From assembly GCA_000827265.1 (NCBI GenBank), contig KN834803.1:15705-37296 (forward strand): a DNA stretch of 21,592 nt, in the 5' to 3' direction. This document shows positions 1 to 10,384 of this stretch, one piece after another. The first letter of the stretch is position 1. Each line of letters opens with the position of its first letter. The position numbers and the translations under genes were made by a program. The notes below the pieces were generated by a model. That model had not been told where the DNA came from. It made no database searches and was given only the letters and a program-made list of their open reading frames with translations. Source of the DNA: Collybiopsis luxurians FD-317 M1. Taxonomy: Eukaryota > Basidiomycota > Agaricomycetes > Agaricales > Omphalotaceae.

Positions 1-1225
1 ATCTTACATCGAATAGCTACACACCTTCGACTGGCTTTCATTACGAGCGCCGTGCATGTGTGGCCTGTGGTTTCTGTTCTTGTTTCTTTCAAGGTATGTG
101 TGACGAACTGGAGGCCTAGCAGGAAGCGGAGGAGACCTGAGTGAGGAGGCAGGGACAGCATCGGCGGGTGGGTAAGGTGCATGTCGAGCACTGAGTCTAG
201 GAGAACATCGAAGGGGGTAAGTCATTGGAATGCAAAAGGAAGGATGTTGGTCAGGAGAAAGCTCGCATTGGGGTGCCACTTATACCGGTACGAAATGATA
301 GACAAAGGGCCTTTGAAGAAAATGGTGAATGGGAGTAGAAACACTCTAGGTGTGACTAGCACGAGGCCTTTGGACAATGGAAAACTCGTTTCACATAAAC
401 TGGACGTGTGCATGACTGGAAACTGAGGCTGATAGAAATGAGGGGTATATGGATTGGAAAATGGGGTGTGTGATGTTGTCGAGATCAGATTGGCAATGCA
501 GGACCAGAACGTCTTCATATCGATAAGCTGACCTTTGAATCTATTGTTGAGACAAAATATGGACGGGATGGATTAATGTAGTACTAGAGACGCACCAAGG
601 AAGACCTAGTTCTCAGTTTTTGTTTGTTTGTTTTTTTTCTTTTTTTCTTCATTTGTATATCTTCTCAGATCAAACAAGCAGATAGCATTGTTTGTGAACA
701 ATCATGAGAGTTTTTACTGTACATACTGGCAACTTCTTTACACTACTCTACCCAGCCAGCGGCATGTTCGGTATGGGAGAAAGAAAACGGGGGCTTGAGT
801 GCTTAAAGTGCAGCACACCGCTGCCATGGAAGGCAGCTCGCCATTTGCGAACAGGAATGAAAGCGATCACAGGATGTCAGGCATGATTCGGACGAGGGAT
901 ATAGTAGATCTTCCCAGCGTCGCCGCTTGTAAGCATACGATATTATGTCAAGGCGCAATGCGTACCTACAACAGCTATTAAGTACTAATACCAAGTACCA
1001 ATCATGCAAAGTATCAGTCATGAACCAATCATGCCAAGCAATCAACAAGAGTATCAATCAAGCCAAGCCTAACATTTGCTCACCTCTCTTGCTTGCCCGA
1101 TGCTCGGGCATAGGCTGCCCTCGCATTATTATTGCGGCTGCTCTGTCCCCTTGCTCGGGCATAGGCTACCCTCCCATAACCCTCTGTTTGCCTGTTGATC
1201 TCCCTCTGATCGCCCGTTGCTTTTC
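1..1225. other. No gene seen; low-complexity and short direct repeats
   Basis: I see no convincing coding region here. Open frames are short, lack splice support and look like chance. A T-rich tract lies around 618-650. Around 980-1070 there is a degenerate run of CAATCA/CCAAGC-like words. A 22-bp near-exact direct repeat is listed separately. Confidence 0.6.
1101..1173. repeat. 22-bp direct repeat, two copies
   Basis: Positions 1101-1122 and 1152-1173 share the 22-bp word TGCTCGGGCATAGGCT-R-CCCTC with one mismatch (G in the first copy, A in the second), offset by 51 bp. It lies just outside the inverted-repeat segment that starts at 1226. The function is unknown. Confidence 0.8.
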
Positions 1226-1570
1226 GCAGCCGTAAAATACCTTATATTACAAAGGGTAAATAGCCTGAGAAAGTAAATATATTTCAAAGGGGAAAGTGAA
1301 TATATTATTTTGGGGCTATAAATGGTAAAAGTTCCATTCTCTCAGCGGCAATATTAGCCGCAATATAGTTCATATACCCTAAGACATAAAAATGATTTAT
1401 CTTAAGGAATATTTGACAATTATAATTAACTTTAATGGGTGGCATTGATATGGTAAAATATTTTCTTTTTCAAGGCCTTTTACGGCTGAAAAAGCAAGCC
1501 AATATCAAAGGAAAAATTCACTCAATGTACTTAGTAAAATTAATTATATTTCTTAGGCTTTTACGGCTGC
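1226..1570. mobile_element. MITE-like AT-rich segment with 12-bp terminal inverted repeats
   Basis: GCAGCCGTAAAA at 1226-1237 is the exact reverse complement of TTTTACGGCTGC at 1559-1570. The roughly 345 bp between them are much more AT-rich than the neighbourhood and contain no gene. An internal partial copy, TTTTACGGCTG, lies near 1476-1486, and GCGGCAATATTAGCCGC near 1344 forms a small palindrome. I found no clear target-site duplication, so mobility is inferred from the inverted repeats alone. Confidence 0.45.
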
Positions 1571-1802
1571 TAGATACCAAATCAGTGGAGGTGATTTGAT
1601 CCCCACTCAGAATGCATAGATCTAGATGTGCCGGCTTGCGGAATGCAAAGTTCAGAATGATAAGCAGAAATATGTAACTGAAGCTAGTCCATCTACTTAA
1701 TTGTGTTGCATAGGCAAGTCAAAATCTGCATCGGTGCCTACTGACTACCAAAAATAATGGTATATACTTACATATACACAATGAGAGTACCTATGATTGG
1801 CT

Positions 1803-2805
1803 TTAATCTGAAATGACCTCCAGGTCATTCATCATTGCAAGGTCATGTTGGGCATGTACATTGAATATCTCCGTAGCCCATGGCTCACGATGGATGAGAT
1901 TGATTACACGCTCTGCTGTCTTCAAGTCTGTCTGATGGTTCAGCAAAACATGCAGGTAACATAGGAATATACTGACCAAATTCTTCACCAAAATTCATTA
2001 TTCTTGTTGCCACCAGGAGGCCACTGTCATCACTGCAGTATTTACTGAGAATGTCAATGAACCAGCTCATTGGCTATAAGAAGTCTATGGAGCACATGTA
2101 AGATGGTTGAGCACCAAGAACATACCTTGGTCTGTACCTTGAGCAGGCTAACCTTCACAGGAACACAATTGCAAGTATGCACTGTGAGATAACCCGGAGG
2201 ATTCTATAACAGGGGAGCAGGTATTAAACATGATCTGAGATGACAATTCAAAAGCATACATCTATGATTTCACAGGGCAAAGTAATGTAGCAGCCAAAGA
2301 AGCAGGACAAGAGTTTGCCAGATACGCAAGGACTGAAGCCTTCGTAAGGCTCAAGCAGTGCCTCTGAGCTGTGCTGCGGTGGATGTTCATTGGACATGAA
2401 TTTACAATACACAATGGAAAAATATGAGATGAAGCGTGTTTGATATGGTATTATAGGTGAGAAACCTGTGACATCAGAACCATCCACTGATTCCACAGTG
2501 TCAGACTCAAGGAAATGGCCTCCTTTTACGCAAGATATTGCATTATTGTTTGAGCCAAAACTTGAATCCGCGACAGTTTCATCTTATGTTAGCCGAAGCA
2601 CTGAGAATCCACCTGCCCATTGTGGAACAAGGGTTGTATCATACAACCAGATATGAATCTGCCCAGGGCCTTGAAGGCTGACTTTGACAGTCATGCGGGC
2701 AGCCCGCTTATCAGGAGATGATGCCAACACAGATGCATTATTGGAGGTGGCATAAAGTAAGCATATAGTATAAATCATAGGTACATAGGGGGAGCAGGGG
2801 GCATA
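1803..2805 (-). pseudogene. Decayed multi-exon gene of unknown function (minus strand)
   Basis: I do not recognise this protein. Read right to left, coding sequence runs from 2805 to 2263, containing GPGQIHIWLYD and then a stretch ending CYITLPCEIID. A 57-nt GTATGC..TTATAG intron follows, then an exon ending at 2126 with PGYLTVHTCNCVPVKV, then a 52-nt GTATGT..TTATAG intron (2125-2074), then an exon starting PMSWFIDILSKYC. These joins are phase 0. Lesions are an in-frame TAA at 2584-2586 and a frame change near 1970, after FGEEFGQY; beyond it another frame carries a helical tail (LHVLLNHQTDLKTAERV) to a TAA at 1803. The PGYL..CxCxPV motif recalls N-terminal cysteine regions of KDZ-associated fungal proteins, but that is only an impression. 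It lies downstream of the minus-strand gene ending at 2905 and could once have been part of it. Confidence 0.5.
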
Positions 2806-2904
2806 CTAAAAGAGCGAGGTGAGAAAATAAATATGAGGCATATGGAAAGGGTGAAGAAAAAAAAATGAATTAATAGATAAATTTGAATGATGCAACTACT
2901 CACT

Positions 2905-4178
2905 CTAGAGCTCCTGCAGGCGTGCAAGTAAAGCACTCTTTTCATGTAATTCACATGTCATAGCCTCGTTTCTAGCCCAAAGTTCCTCATTCTCTGCCTC
3001 CCAAGTGGCAATGATGCCATCCTTGTTATGATTCTCCTGAGCCAGTTTTTGGGTATTGGCTCGATAAGCTAATTGAAGCGAAGAGAAAGTGTGTGCCACT
3101 GAGTGATGCAGCTCATCCAACAGAGTGTGATCAGGTTCCTCTAGTAACTGACAGGAAGTGAAATGCTGGAATCCAGAGTGGCCACCCAGTCGGAGTGCAG
3201 CAAAATACAACCAGCAGCTGGTCGAAGCACTGAACATCTTGAGCTAGAAAGTCTGGATAAGAATAACAAAATCCATAGTAAAAAGGTTTAGATACGGACA
3301 CAGTTGACTAGATGAGGTAATCCTCAATGATAGCAATGCAAACACTGCTCCTTGGACCCAATATCTTCTGGTTCCAGAAGGGGATGCAATCTAGGAACCT
3401 CTGCAAAGAGTCAGATGGAATAGTAATCTATGAAATATGGTGCAACCAACCCCAAGCTAAGGAACCTTGGCCTAAGCCCTCAATATGGCCATACGCCGCT
3501 TTTTTCCTTTCTTTATACATTTCTGGAGGTGGAGACGGAGTAAGTGTTTGCAACTTGTCTGGCTGGAGGAGATGAGGATCGATCTGGATAGTGTACGACC
3601 TAGTTGAACTTGGCTGAACATACAATTAGCAATTTATTTGATGTATAGAAAAGGAATTTCTTACCGTTGCAGTGGTGAAGGGGTTGGGAGGAGAACTTTC
3701 CAGATTCAAGTGCATCAGAGAACTCATCAGACTGGCAGGAGCTTGACAAGGGGTTGACAGAACTCCATAATTCAGAGGTTCATTATGTGAGCTTGTAGAG
3801 GAAGCCGTTGTATCAGGCATGACTGGCTGTTGGGCAGTGGGTGTAGGACCAGAGAGAAGAGCTTCCAGCTCAACAGCAGATGCCCGCTCAGGATAGTCTA
3901 TTCCAGCTGCAGCCACAGTTCTTTTCTGGAAAGAGCATGAGTAGATTGCTACAAGAATACAATAGAGGCTTTACCAAGGCATTATATGCTTTACTATGGA
4001 TGCACAGCAGAGACATTCATAGTGGACAATCTGGGCACTGTTTGCAGTGCTGAGGACTTCTTTTCTTAGTGGCAGAAGTAGTCAATTTAGAAGGAGAGGA
4101 AGAATTCTTAGAGACATTCAAAGTTTTGGTGGTTTTTTTGCATGGAGACTGCCTTTTGGAGGGGCTTGTGGGGGCCAT
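2905..4178 (-). pseudogene. Broken four-exon gene: Lys/Ser-rich N-terminus, coiled-coil C-terminus
   Basis: The family is not recognised. The model is exon 1 4178-3975, intron 3974-3926 (49 nt), exon 2 3925-3665, intron 3664-3584 (81 nt), exon 3 3583-3302, intron 3301-3244 (58 nt), exon 4 3243-2905. All introns are GT..AG and all joins are phase 0, giving 362 codons. The start is the ATG at 4178 (MAPTSPSKRQSP). The N-terminus is basic with SP/SPK motifs and a small cysteine cluster (HCKQCPDC). A Ser/Thr/Pro-rich middle and a Glu-rich coiled coil (ENEELWARNEAMTCELHEK) before the TAG at 2905 follow. Three internal stops break it: TGA at 4017-4019, TAG at 3428-3430 and TAG at 3308-3310. It is transcribed away from the KDZ-like gene across about 100 bp. 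The basic tail and coiled coil suggest a DNA- or chromatin-associated protein, which is inference. Confidence 0.6.
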
Positions 4179-4278
4179 GGAGAGAACCAAAGATGGATTA
4201 TGTGGCATTTATAGCAGCTATGGCGCACTTATTAATGAGCCGCAGGATTTACTCCAAAAATAGGGCCAAAGCAACACC
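4179..4278. promoter_or_regulatory. Short shared intergenic region between two divergent genes
   Basis: The minus-strand ATG at 4178 and the plus-strand ATG at 4279 face away from each other with 100 bp between them. Any promoter elements must be shared or lie inside the 5' ends. I see no clear TATA box. The call is positional only and depends on both start choices. Confidence 0.4.
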
Positions 4279-7200
4279 ATGTGTAGAACTGTCATAAATC
4301 GATCTCCTTCACCAAAACCTTTGCGACAGTGAGCACCTCAGGACTTTGAATGTGATTATCTGCCCTTGCAAAATGCAAATGCAGTCAGTCCTATACAAAG
4401 TCTGCAGAAAAAGAGTCATACAGTCAAGGGCCCTATACAACACAATCTGAGCCAGAATGATTCAAGAGAAAGTAAGAGAAAGCAGTCAGAGCCTGGTATA
4501 CAGCTCCCAACCCAAGTCATGGAAAGCTATCATGCACCAGGGGTTGAAGCAGGACCTCCGCATACTCCACCAACCAACAGTCACAGCCAGATCTTTCTGC
4601 GTACTCTGCAAACCAGCAGTCACAGCCAGATCTTTGACACTAGTGAACTTTCCCAAGTATTCAGCCCCAGCAGCCACACAGCACTCTCAACCAGTACACA
4701 GGAAGATTTTGCTAACTACACTGATGCAGTTCTCACTGGATGTGTCAGATTCATACATCTTCATGGTACAATTCATGCAGTAGAGGGGTGGTCAAAGGAA
4801 ACTGGTGAAGGAACTGTGAGTCTCAATTTTCTTATGGGGTCCCCATTTCATACTAGAAACAGGACCAGTGGTATCATTTCAATGCGTCTGTTTTGAACTA
4901 CAGTGACAACATGGTTTGTACATGCCCAGCAAGGGATTTCAAATGTATCCATCAGCAATTTTACGCCATGCATGGACTCAGCAAAGTCTCAGACACAGAT
5001 ACCCACTTTGTCAGTGAGTTGTGCAAGAGATTCTCACTTCCAGACTTCTAAAATCTGTCAGTACAGGACCCGGGGAACAAGTTATCATGTTTCAGAAGGA
5101 AAGTGCAGACATTGCAGGGACATTTGCTGTCCACCATTTTTCTGTAGCTAAATCCAATGAAGAACTGGGTCTCGCGCACAGAACAATGGTAAGATTTGAA
5201 GGATCAGAGAGCGGCGATGGGACATGGAAATGCAGTAAAGATGGAATTAATTGTGTGCATATCTTGGCCGCTCGTAGGTCAATGATGCAGTGTTTGATGG
5301 GAAGCGAGACTGACGAGGAAGAGCATGAACAAGACAAGGTTCTGGTTCCAGAGAGTGTGGACATATGTAGGTGAATTTGGATATCTAACAATGTAATTTT
5401 CCTGAAATGCCTGCAGCAAACCAGAGAAGCTACAATGACCACCGGGCTGTATCGCATCTGCCCATACCACTGCCTATGTGGGCTATGCTTCAAAACAAGA
5501 CATCCAAGTATTCTCGGGCCCCTGCTGTTTGAGAGCCACCACACCTAATCCCACTAGATGAAAATTCACAATGTGCTTGCCATGATGGACAACAGGCATC
5601 CTATGATCCTTCTTGTCCAAAGTTGGTCTGTCAAGCAACACTCTATACAACTGTACAGGCCTTTGTGGTGGATATCGAGCTACAGGTTTGCCCGAGATGC
5701 CCAACAGCAAGTCGAAAACATGTCGGCCCAGATCCACGAGACATTGGCATCTTCAACTACAACAACACACACCTCTTCAGCCACAAACTGGTAAACAAGT
5801 ATATAAGTGCTTTCACAACTTCGGAAACTCCAATAGATCCATGGATAGAGCAGGTATCTCGCAGATACCAGGAGACAGCATATGGAAAGTTGGACGGCAT
5901 AGCATTTGTTGGAGGGGAACTGTTTCGGGTGGCTTGGTTCTTGTGTGTTTGGCTGATGGACCTTGAGCCCAGACACCCCAGCTTCAAAGGTTGCCTGGTG
6001 TGTAAAGAGACACCAAGGAATTTGATTTGCAATGGGGTTTCAATTGCATTTGGCTGGAAACAAGTGAACAGTAACCTAGAACCTCCAACAGCTGTGGGTA
6101 CAAGTTCGGTGATACAGACAAGTAAACTGTGTCAGTCAAAGGAGTGGTTACCCAATGCTGGACAGCGCAAGCAGCTATGGGACTGGTTGCAAAGTGGCCT
6201 AGACAGCAAGATACCAAAGGGTGTTGGGAATGAGAGAAAACTCCTTGAAGCTGCCATTGGTCGAAGGGATATGTTCCACGAGTTGGCAGAGTGGCTGACA
6301 ACAATCAATAGACATCTCGGCAAGTTGTTCATCTGGACTTTGGGGTTTTCAGTGCTGCATGTTGATTCTAGTTGGAAACTGCAGTTTCAGCATCTCAGAC
6401 TCTTCCAACTAGTAGGTGGACAGGTACAGCAACATTGGAATACAATGGCTGATATTTCTGTAGTTATGCACAGAGGAAGCAACCATCCAGGCCGTAAATT
6501 GTCCAGCGCTGGAATTGCTGAAGACATTTATAAAAAATCCAATCTTTCAGAATGGCTGTTCACTATATCGCATTCCAGCTATACATAAGGTACTGGAAAT
6601 CGAATACTGTCCTCACTTGAAAATATATTCAGAAGATATTTTAGAAGTCGTCGGATGGATGTTTGAAAGGGCGAACAAGGTGCTGCTGAAGGTTTTAGCA
6701 ACAAACACAGAACTGCTGCCACTGCTAAATGCGCCAAAAGATAAACTGGCAGTAAGCAAAGGAGAGAGGCACAAATGGGAAAAAGTCAGCGTGTCTATCA
6801 ATTGGAATTTCTTTTTTCAGACTTACTGACAAAGACATATAGAGTAGATGTTGGTACACGCTCCCCCAGATTTGAATGCGGCCCAAGTATCCTCATATTA
6901 AGCATGACAGAAAAGCTGAGGCCACCAAGGAGACGTCAGTCACCTGTCGGAAGTACTATGATGAATACTCACAGAAATGCCTCACCGGAGGCATAATGGC
7001 ATGCTGGTGCAGCCACAGCATCTGTTACAGGTTTCACTGCATCCCTGTAGCTGAAGGATGGAATGATGTTTTTTCTGCTCTAGTGACTCGTTGGCCAAAA
7101 GCCCCAGAAAGAGTGGTGTATGATTTCACTTGTGCACTGGGGCCTTATTGCTGGACCCGGGAGCCTGAGTTCTTTGCCGACACACAGTTCGTGATCGATG

Positions 7201-7463
7201 GTTTCCATTCGTCAGGACACACCAGGTGCTCAACAGCTGCATTCCTGAAGACGTATGCAGATGTAGATCCCACGTTGTCCAAGATTAACTCTAGCACTGC
7301 AGAGTGTGGTAACAGTGGGCTTGCATGGATCAGGAAGTCCATTAGCTATATGGGACAGGAGCATGCAATTTTGTATTGTTGGGCATTTCTGTGTATTTGG
7401 AATTGTCAGCAAATCAACGCTATCATCAAGAAAAGCCAGGGGAGTATGGTACATACCAGTTGA
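4279..7463 (+). pseudogene. KDZ/Zisupton-like transposase relative with SWIM and cysteine clusters, broken
   Basis: This is probably a DNA-transposon-derived protein of the KDZ-associated (HMGXB3-like) type common in Agaricomycetes. Exons in order: 4279-4815 (MCRTVINRSPSP start); intron 4816-4856 (4862 or 4868 also keep phase); 4857-5013, containing a SWIM finger (CTC..CIH, near 4917); intron 5014-5066; 5067-5366, with a second SWIM-like CSKDGINCVH; intron 5367-5416 (GTAGGT, CTAAC, CAG); 5417-6411, with a Cys cluster (CACH, CPRCP) and GPDPRDIGIFNYNN; intron 6412-6463; 6464 to about 6751; an unresolved junction at 6752-6875; 6876-7463. The last exon holds VVYDFTCAL, FVIDGFHSSGHTRC and AECGN, whose D/D/E residues could form an RNase H-like active site. 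A TGA at 5530-5532 interrupts exon 5417-6411. Another at 4330 may be a stop or part of an extra intron. A frameshift may lie near 6870. Confidence 0.75.
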
Positions 7464-7497
7464 TGACTGATAAATAATAGAGGCAATTGCACTCGGA

Positions 7498-7742
7498 AAT
7501 GACCCCGTAATTATCTAAATTCAGGAGCAACCCTGTAATATGAATGAGCGGGCAGAAAAAGTGATATAGAGTGGACATGAAAGACTGGGATTCAAACTGA
7601 CAGCTGCCAGTGAGGACAAAGCAGAAGTCAGCGAGAGAATGACACTAACGTACCTAGGATTTACCCTGTATTTGAGTTGGTTTGGGATTTACCCCATAAT
7701 CAAGTTGGCTTGAGATTCACCCTGTAGCATGAACAAGTTGGA
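7498..7742. repeat. GGATTNACCC / AAGTTGG repeat, downstream of the KDZ-like gene
   Basis: Three units of about 29 bp lie at roughly 7656-7741, each with a core like GGATTTACCC(C/T) followed 10-13 bp later by (G/A)AGTTGG. A related but longer unit at 7498-7552 (ACCCCGTAATTATCTA...AACCCTGTAATATGAATGAGCGGG) aligns by eye with the tandem units at 12965 and 13097. It begins about 35 bp after the stop codon of the KDZ-like gene. Confidence 0.6.
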
Positions 7743-7940
7743 GCTACCTAACCTCAAGTTGAAGACTGCTGGAGGATGCTAGATGGCAGTCAGGGAGAGT
7801 AATGAGAAATTTCAAGGTAGAAATGTACATGTTCGAGTGTAAGTTGTTTAGCGCCCTAGCGTGAGTGCTGTATAATACTAAAGCTACCGTTGGCACATTC
7901 AGCACGGCACTATGATAGGGTAAAGGGCCAGGCTTTCCAA

Positions 7941-8037
7941 TGGCATAATGGTGTACATGTTAAGGCTCCTGTTATACCCTGGGAAATTTGCTTTAAATGG
8001 CATGAGGGTTCAAATACCTGTGTGGCCTTTATTTTTT
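7941..8037 (+). mobile_element. Pol III-box, SINE-like segment with T6 terminator
   Basis: TGGCATAATGG at 7941-7951 matches the tRNA A-box pattern TRGYNNARNNG exactly. GGTTCAAATACC at 8007-8018 resembles a B box, with one inserted or altered base. A run of six T at 8032-8037, preceded by TTTA, would end Pol III transcription. No convincing tRNA cloverleaf forms, so a tRNA-derived short element is likelier than a tRNA gene. Short matches like these can occur by chance. Confidence 0.35.
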
Positions 8038-9022
8038 GAACTTATGGACAATGGGACTGGAAAATCTTGTCTACTACATCTTATGCAGACTTTGTTCATG
8101 GCCGTCTCGATAATCTTTTTCTCTAAATTATCATCAGACTTTCATATGAGACTGTATTGAAGACTGTATCAAAAATGCATTATATTCTTTGGTGTGTTAG
8201 TGGGATTAATATATATAGTGGGAAAAAGAAACTGCTGTAAAGTATCAAGATGTGAAATGAATGACTGGAGGACAATCATCAGCCATGCTGCTTGATACAT
8301 TACAAAAATCAGTTGGAGAAGCTGCTCTAGCATATGAAAGAAAAACAATTGTATATGCTTTCTGGTTCTCGAGATGCAGTTCAAAGGTGAAAGTATACAG
8401 ATTGCTGTATCAGTGGCATTCTTATGCTGTTCCTGTACAACTATGAACCATTGGAGGAGTGTCACTGCCTTCCACAGCTCCTTTTCGATGAAATTTACCT
8501 GTGCTGCAGAGCAGCTTCCGGTATCGGGAACTTGAACAAGTCATAACCATCTACTTGTACTGAGATGAGAATGTTTTGACTGTACAGAGACCATAGCGAC
8601 ACAACTTACCAATTATGTCCATTACTTCTAAGCGACTGCATCAGAGGCCATAGTGCCCAATGCAACCATTCCATAGACCTCCATGATGAATAACCATTGC
8701 CCTGTTGCCAACTCCCATCACCAACCTCATTGCCAACTCTCCTTTTCCTGTCACCAACTCATCGCCAACCTTTGCTTCCCATTGCCAATCCTATCGCCAA
8801 TTCTTCTTTCCCCATTGCCAACCCATTGCCAACCCTTGCCATTGCAGGTCAATTCCCCGAAGTGCATTTTGCAATCACAAGTTCCATATTCTGTAGACCG
8901 TTCATGTATGTTTAAGATCTTTATTATGGGACAAAGATGTGTTACTATGAAGTAATTCATAGTACATAGAGGAGTGAGGAAGATCGGCAACTAGAGTACA
9001 GACTGTAACAGAAAGTATAGCC
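8038..9022. other. No gene seen; contains a CATTGCCAAC-rich tract
   Basis: Open frames between 8038 and 8690 on either strand show no splice-supported or motif-bearing coding potential. Two similar phrases, GAGACCATAGCGAC and GAGGCCATAGTGCC, occur near 8588 and 8646. The stretch from 8692 is a degenerate simple repeat (separate entry). The right end is the 3' flank of the minus-strand gene ending at 9023. Confidence 0.5.
8692..8848. repeat. Degenerate CATTGCCAACCC minisatellite
   Basis: About ten imperfect copies of a roughly 12-16-bp unit built on (C)CATTGCCAAC(C/T)C fill this tract, with spacers rich in C and T. All three plus frames stay open for 60-90 codons because the unit lacks stops, so those frames should not be read as genes. 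Confidence 0.75.
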
Positions 9023-10034
9023 CTAGTCTTCCATGTTAGACAAAACATAGTCCATTTTGGCAAGCATCACCCCAAGTGCGAACACTGTGTGACACATCTC
9101 CTTGAATAACAACACATTGTCTCGAACATCGTTGAAATAATCTTGAGGGAAATCATAGAACCCATACCACTCTGCATATACTGAGTATACCTCTTTTCAA
9201 GCCTGGTTGGAGATACAACTGTGATTTGTCCCTGCCCACTTCTTGATGACTCCAGTGCTCCTTTGATGTAGAGGGAGAACCTGGTTTTTGTAGACCCAGG
9301 CTGTGTCCTTGTCCATTCCGATGGGCTCCCATACAGTCATTTCATCCCATGGAGGTGACAGCAAAAGGTACTTTAAGCAGGAATAGTAGTTGAACATTAG
9401 TGAAGAGTTCTGGATACCCAGTGATAGCTGCATGGAACAAACAGAACTATGAATAAGCGCAATGTCATCTTCACTAGCTGAAACATGCTTGTCCAGTGCG
9501 CAATACAGTTCCAAAGCCAGTTGGCCTGCTGGCCCAACATCCTTGCAAAGGGATTTAACAGGATTGTTTGAATGATGGACATTTGTCTTGTCCAACCAAT
9601 CCTCACACTCTGTTCAGACTCAAAGCAGCTCACAGAATACAGTGTGGCTTCCAAAGCCTGCTTCTTGACAGTCATCAGTCTGGACAGCCACGTCAACATG
9701 ATCTCCACTGCAAGTGCAGTCATTAACATGTTGCGGGATGGCGCGATCTGGAGTCGGGGTTGCAACCTGTCTTGCTTGTTTCTCTGCAGCTTGTTTTGCT
9801 CATTTCTCCTGGGCATGGAGATGGCTTTGAGTACGACACTTTTCAACATTACTACAAGCAAAAGTTTAGTACTCTTCTACTCATGTAGCAATGATATTAC
9901 CTCCAATAATACTTGAAATCTTTGCTCGGAGAATCACTGTGATTCTTCTTCTGCTTTCCTTTCTTCTTGCTATCTGTAGTTGCAGGCATGTCCCTTGAGA
10001 GCTTTTGCATGCTCTTCTTCTTCGTCGAAGGCAT
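9023..10034 (-). pseudogene. Two-exon gene of unknown function, interrupted by four TGA codons
   Basis: The family is not recognised. Exon 1 is 10034-9901, starting MPSTKKKSMQKLSRDMPATT and very lysine-rich. The intron is 9900-9852 (49 nt, GTAATA..CTTGTAG). Exon 2 is 9851-9023. The phase-2 join is exact and gives 321 codons ending in TAG at 9023-9025. Exon 2 opens with a charged helical segment (SNVEKCRTQSHLHAQEK, then AKQAAEKQARQV), has a small Cys patch (NDCTCSGDH) and continues as a mixed, probably helical, domain with AEWYGFYDFPQDYFNDV near the end. In-frame TGAs sit at 9800-9802, 9620-9622, 9614-9616 and 9197-9199. The 9800 and 9614/9620 sites fit arginine well (K-R-A; L-R-V-R-T). There is no frameshift. 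A competing frame at 9397-9861 is longer without stops but lacks the splice join. The gene diverges from the one starting at 10385. Confidence 0.65.
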
Positions 10035-10384
10035 GCTCCAAATTCAAAGACAACCGTTTCAGAAATCAGAGAAGTGACCTTCAAGGCCGCCGTTCACCAA
10101 GTGCGTAACTGTTCTGAGAATCAGATGTGCATCCATTGTGGGAGCCCAAAGGTTGATTATAACACCGGTCCACCCAACAAAATTTTACCCAATTTCCCTC
10201 TGCATCCTTCTACTGGATAGCTAATCCTGCATTCTCATGCAGAATTCCATATTGAATTTGGCAATGGAAGGCAAGTGTGTTCATATACTTCCGCTGGATT
10301 GCTAAACCATGATTCTATGCAGAACAAAGTCCTCAAGATCTTTCAAAAAAAATTAACTCATTGACTGAACGCATACAGGTGAAA
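10035..10384. promoter_or_regulatory. Divergent intergenic region with an 81-bp-spaced duplication
   Basis: This lies between the minus-strand start at 10034 and the plus-strand start at 10385, so it should hold both promoters. Two similar phrases, CTGGATAGCTAATCCTGCAT..ATGCAGAA at 10213-10244 and CTGGATTGCTAAACCATGAT..ATGCAGAA at 10294-10324, are offset by 81 bp. They may be duplicated regulatory sites or a worn tandem duplication. Confidence 0.4.

Noticed and set aside
4330..4332. TGA near the start of the KDZ-like gene
   Set aside because: It may be a stop, but the same bases lie in a possible GTGAGC donor, so it was left out of the TGA count.
9397..9861. 154-codon minus-strand open frame as the real gene
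   Set aside because: The overlapping frame joins an exact-phase intron to a Lys-rich first exon and continues to a natural TAG at 9023, and it has better protein character despite four TGAs.
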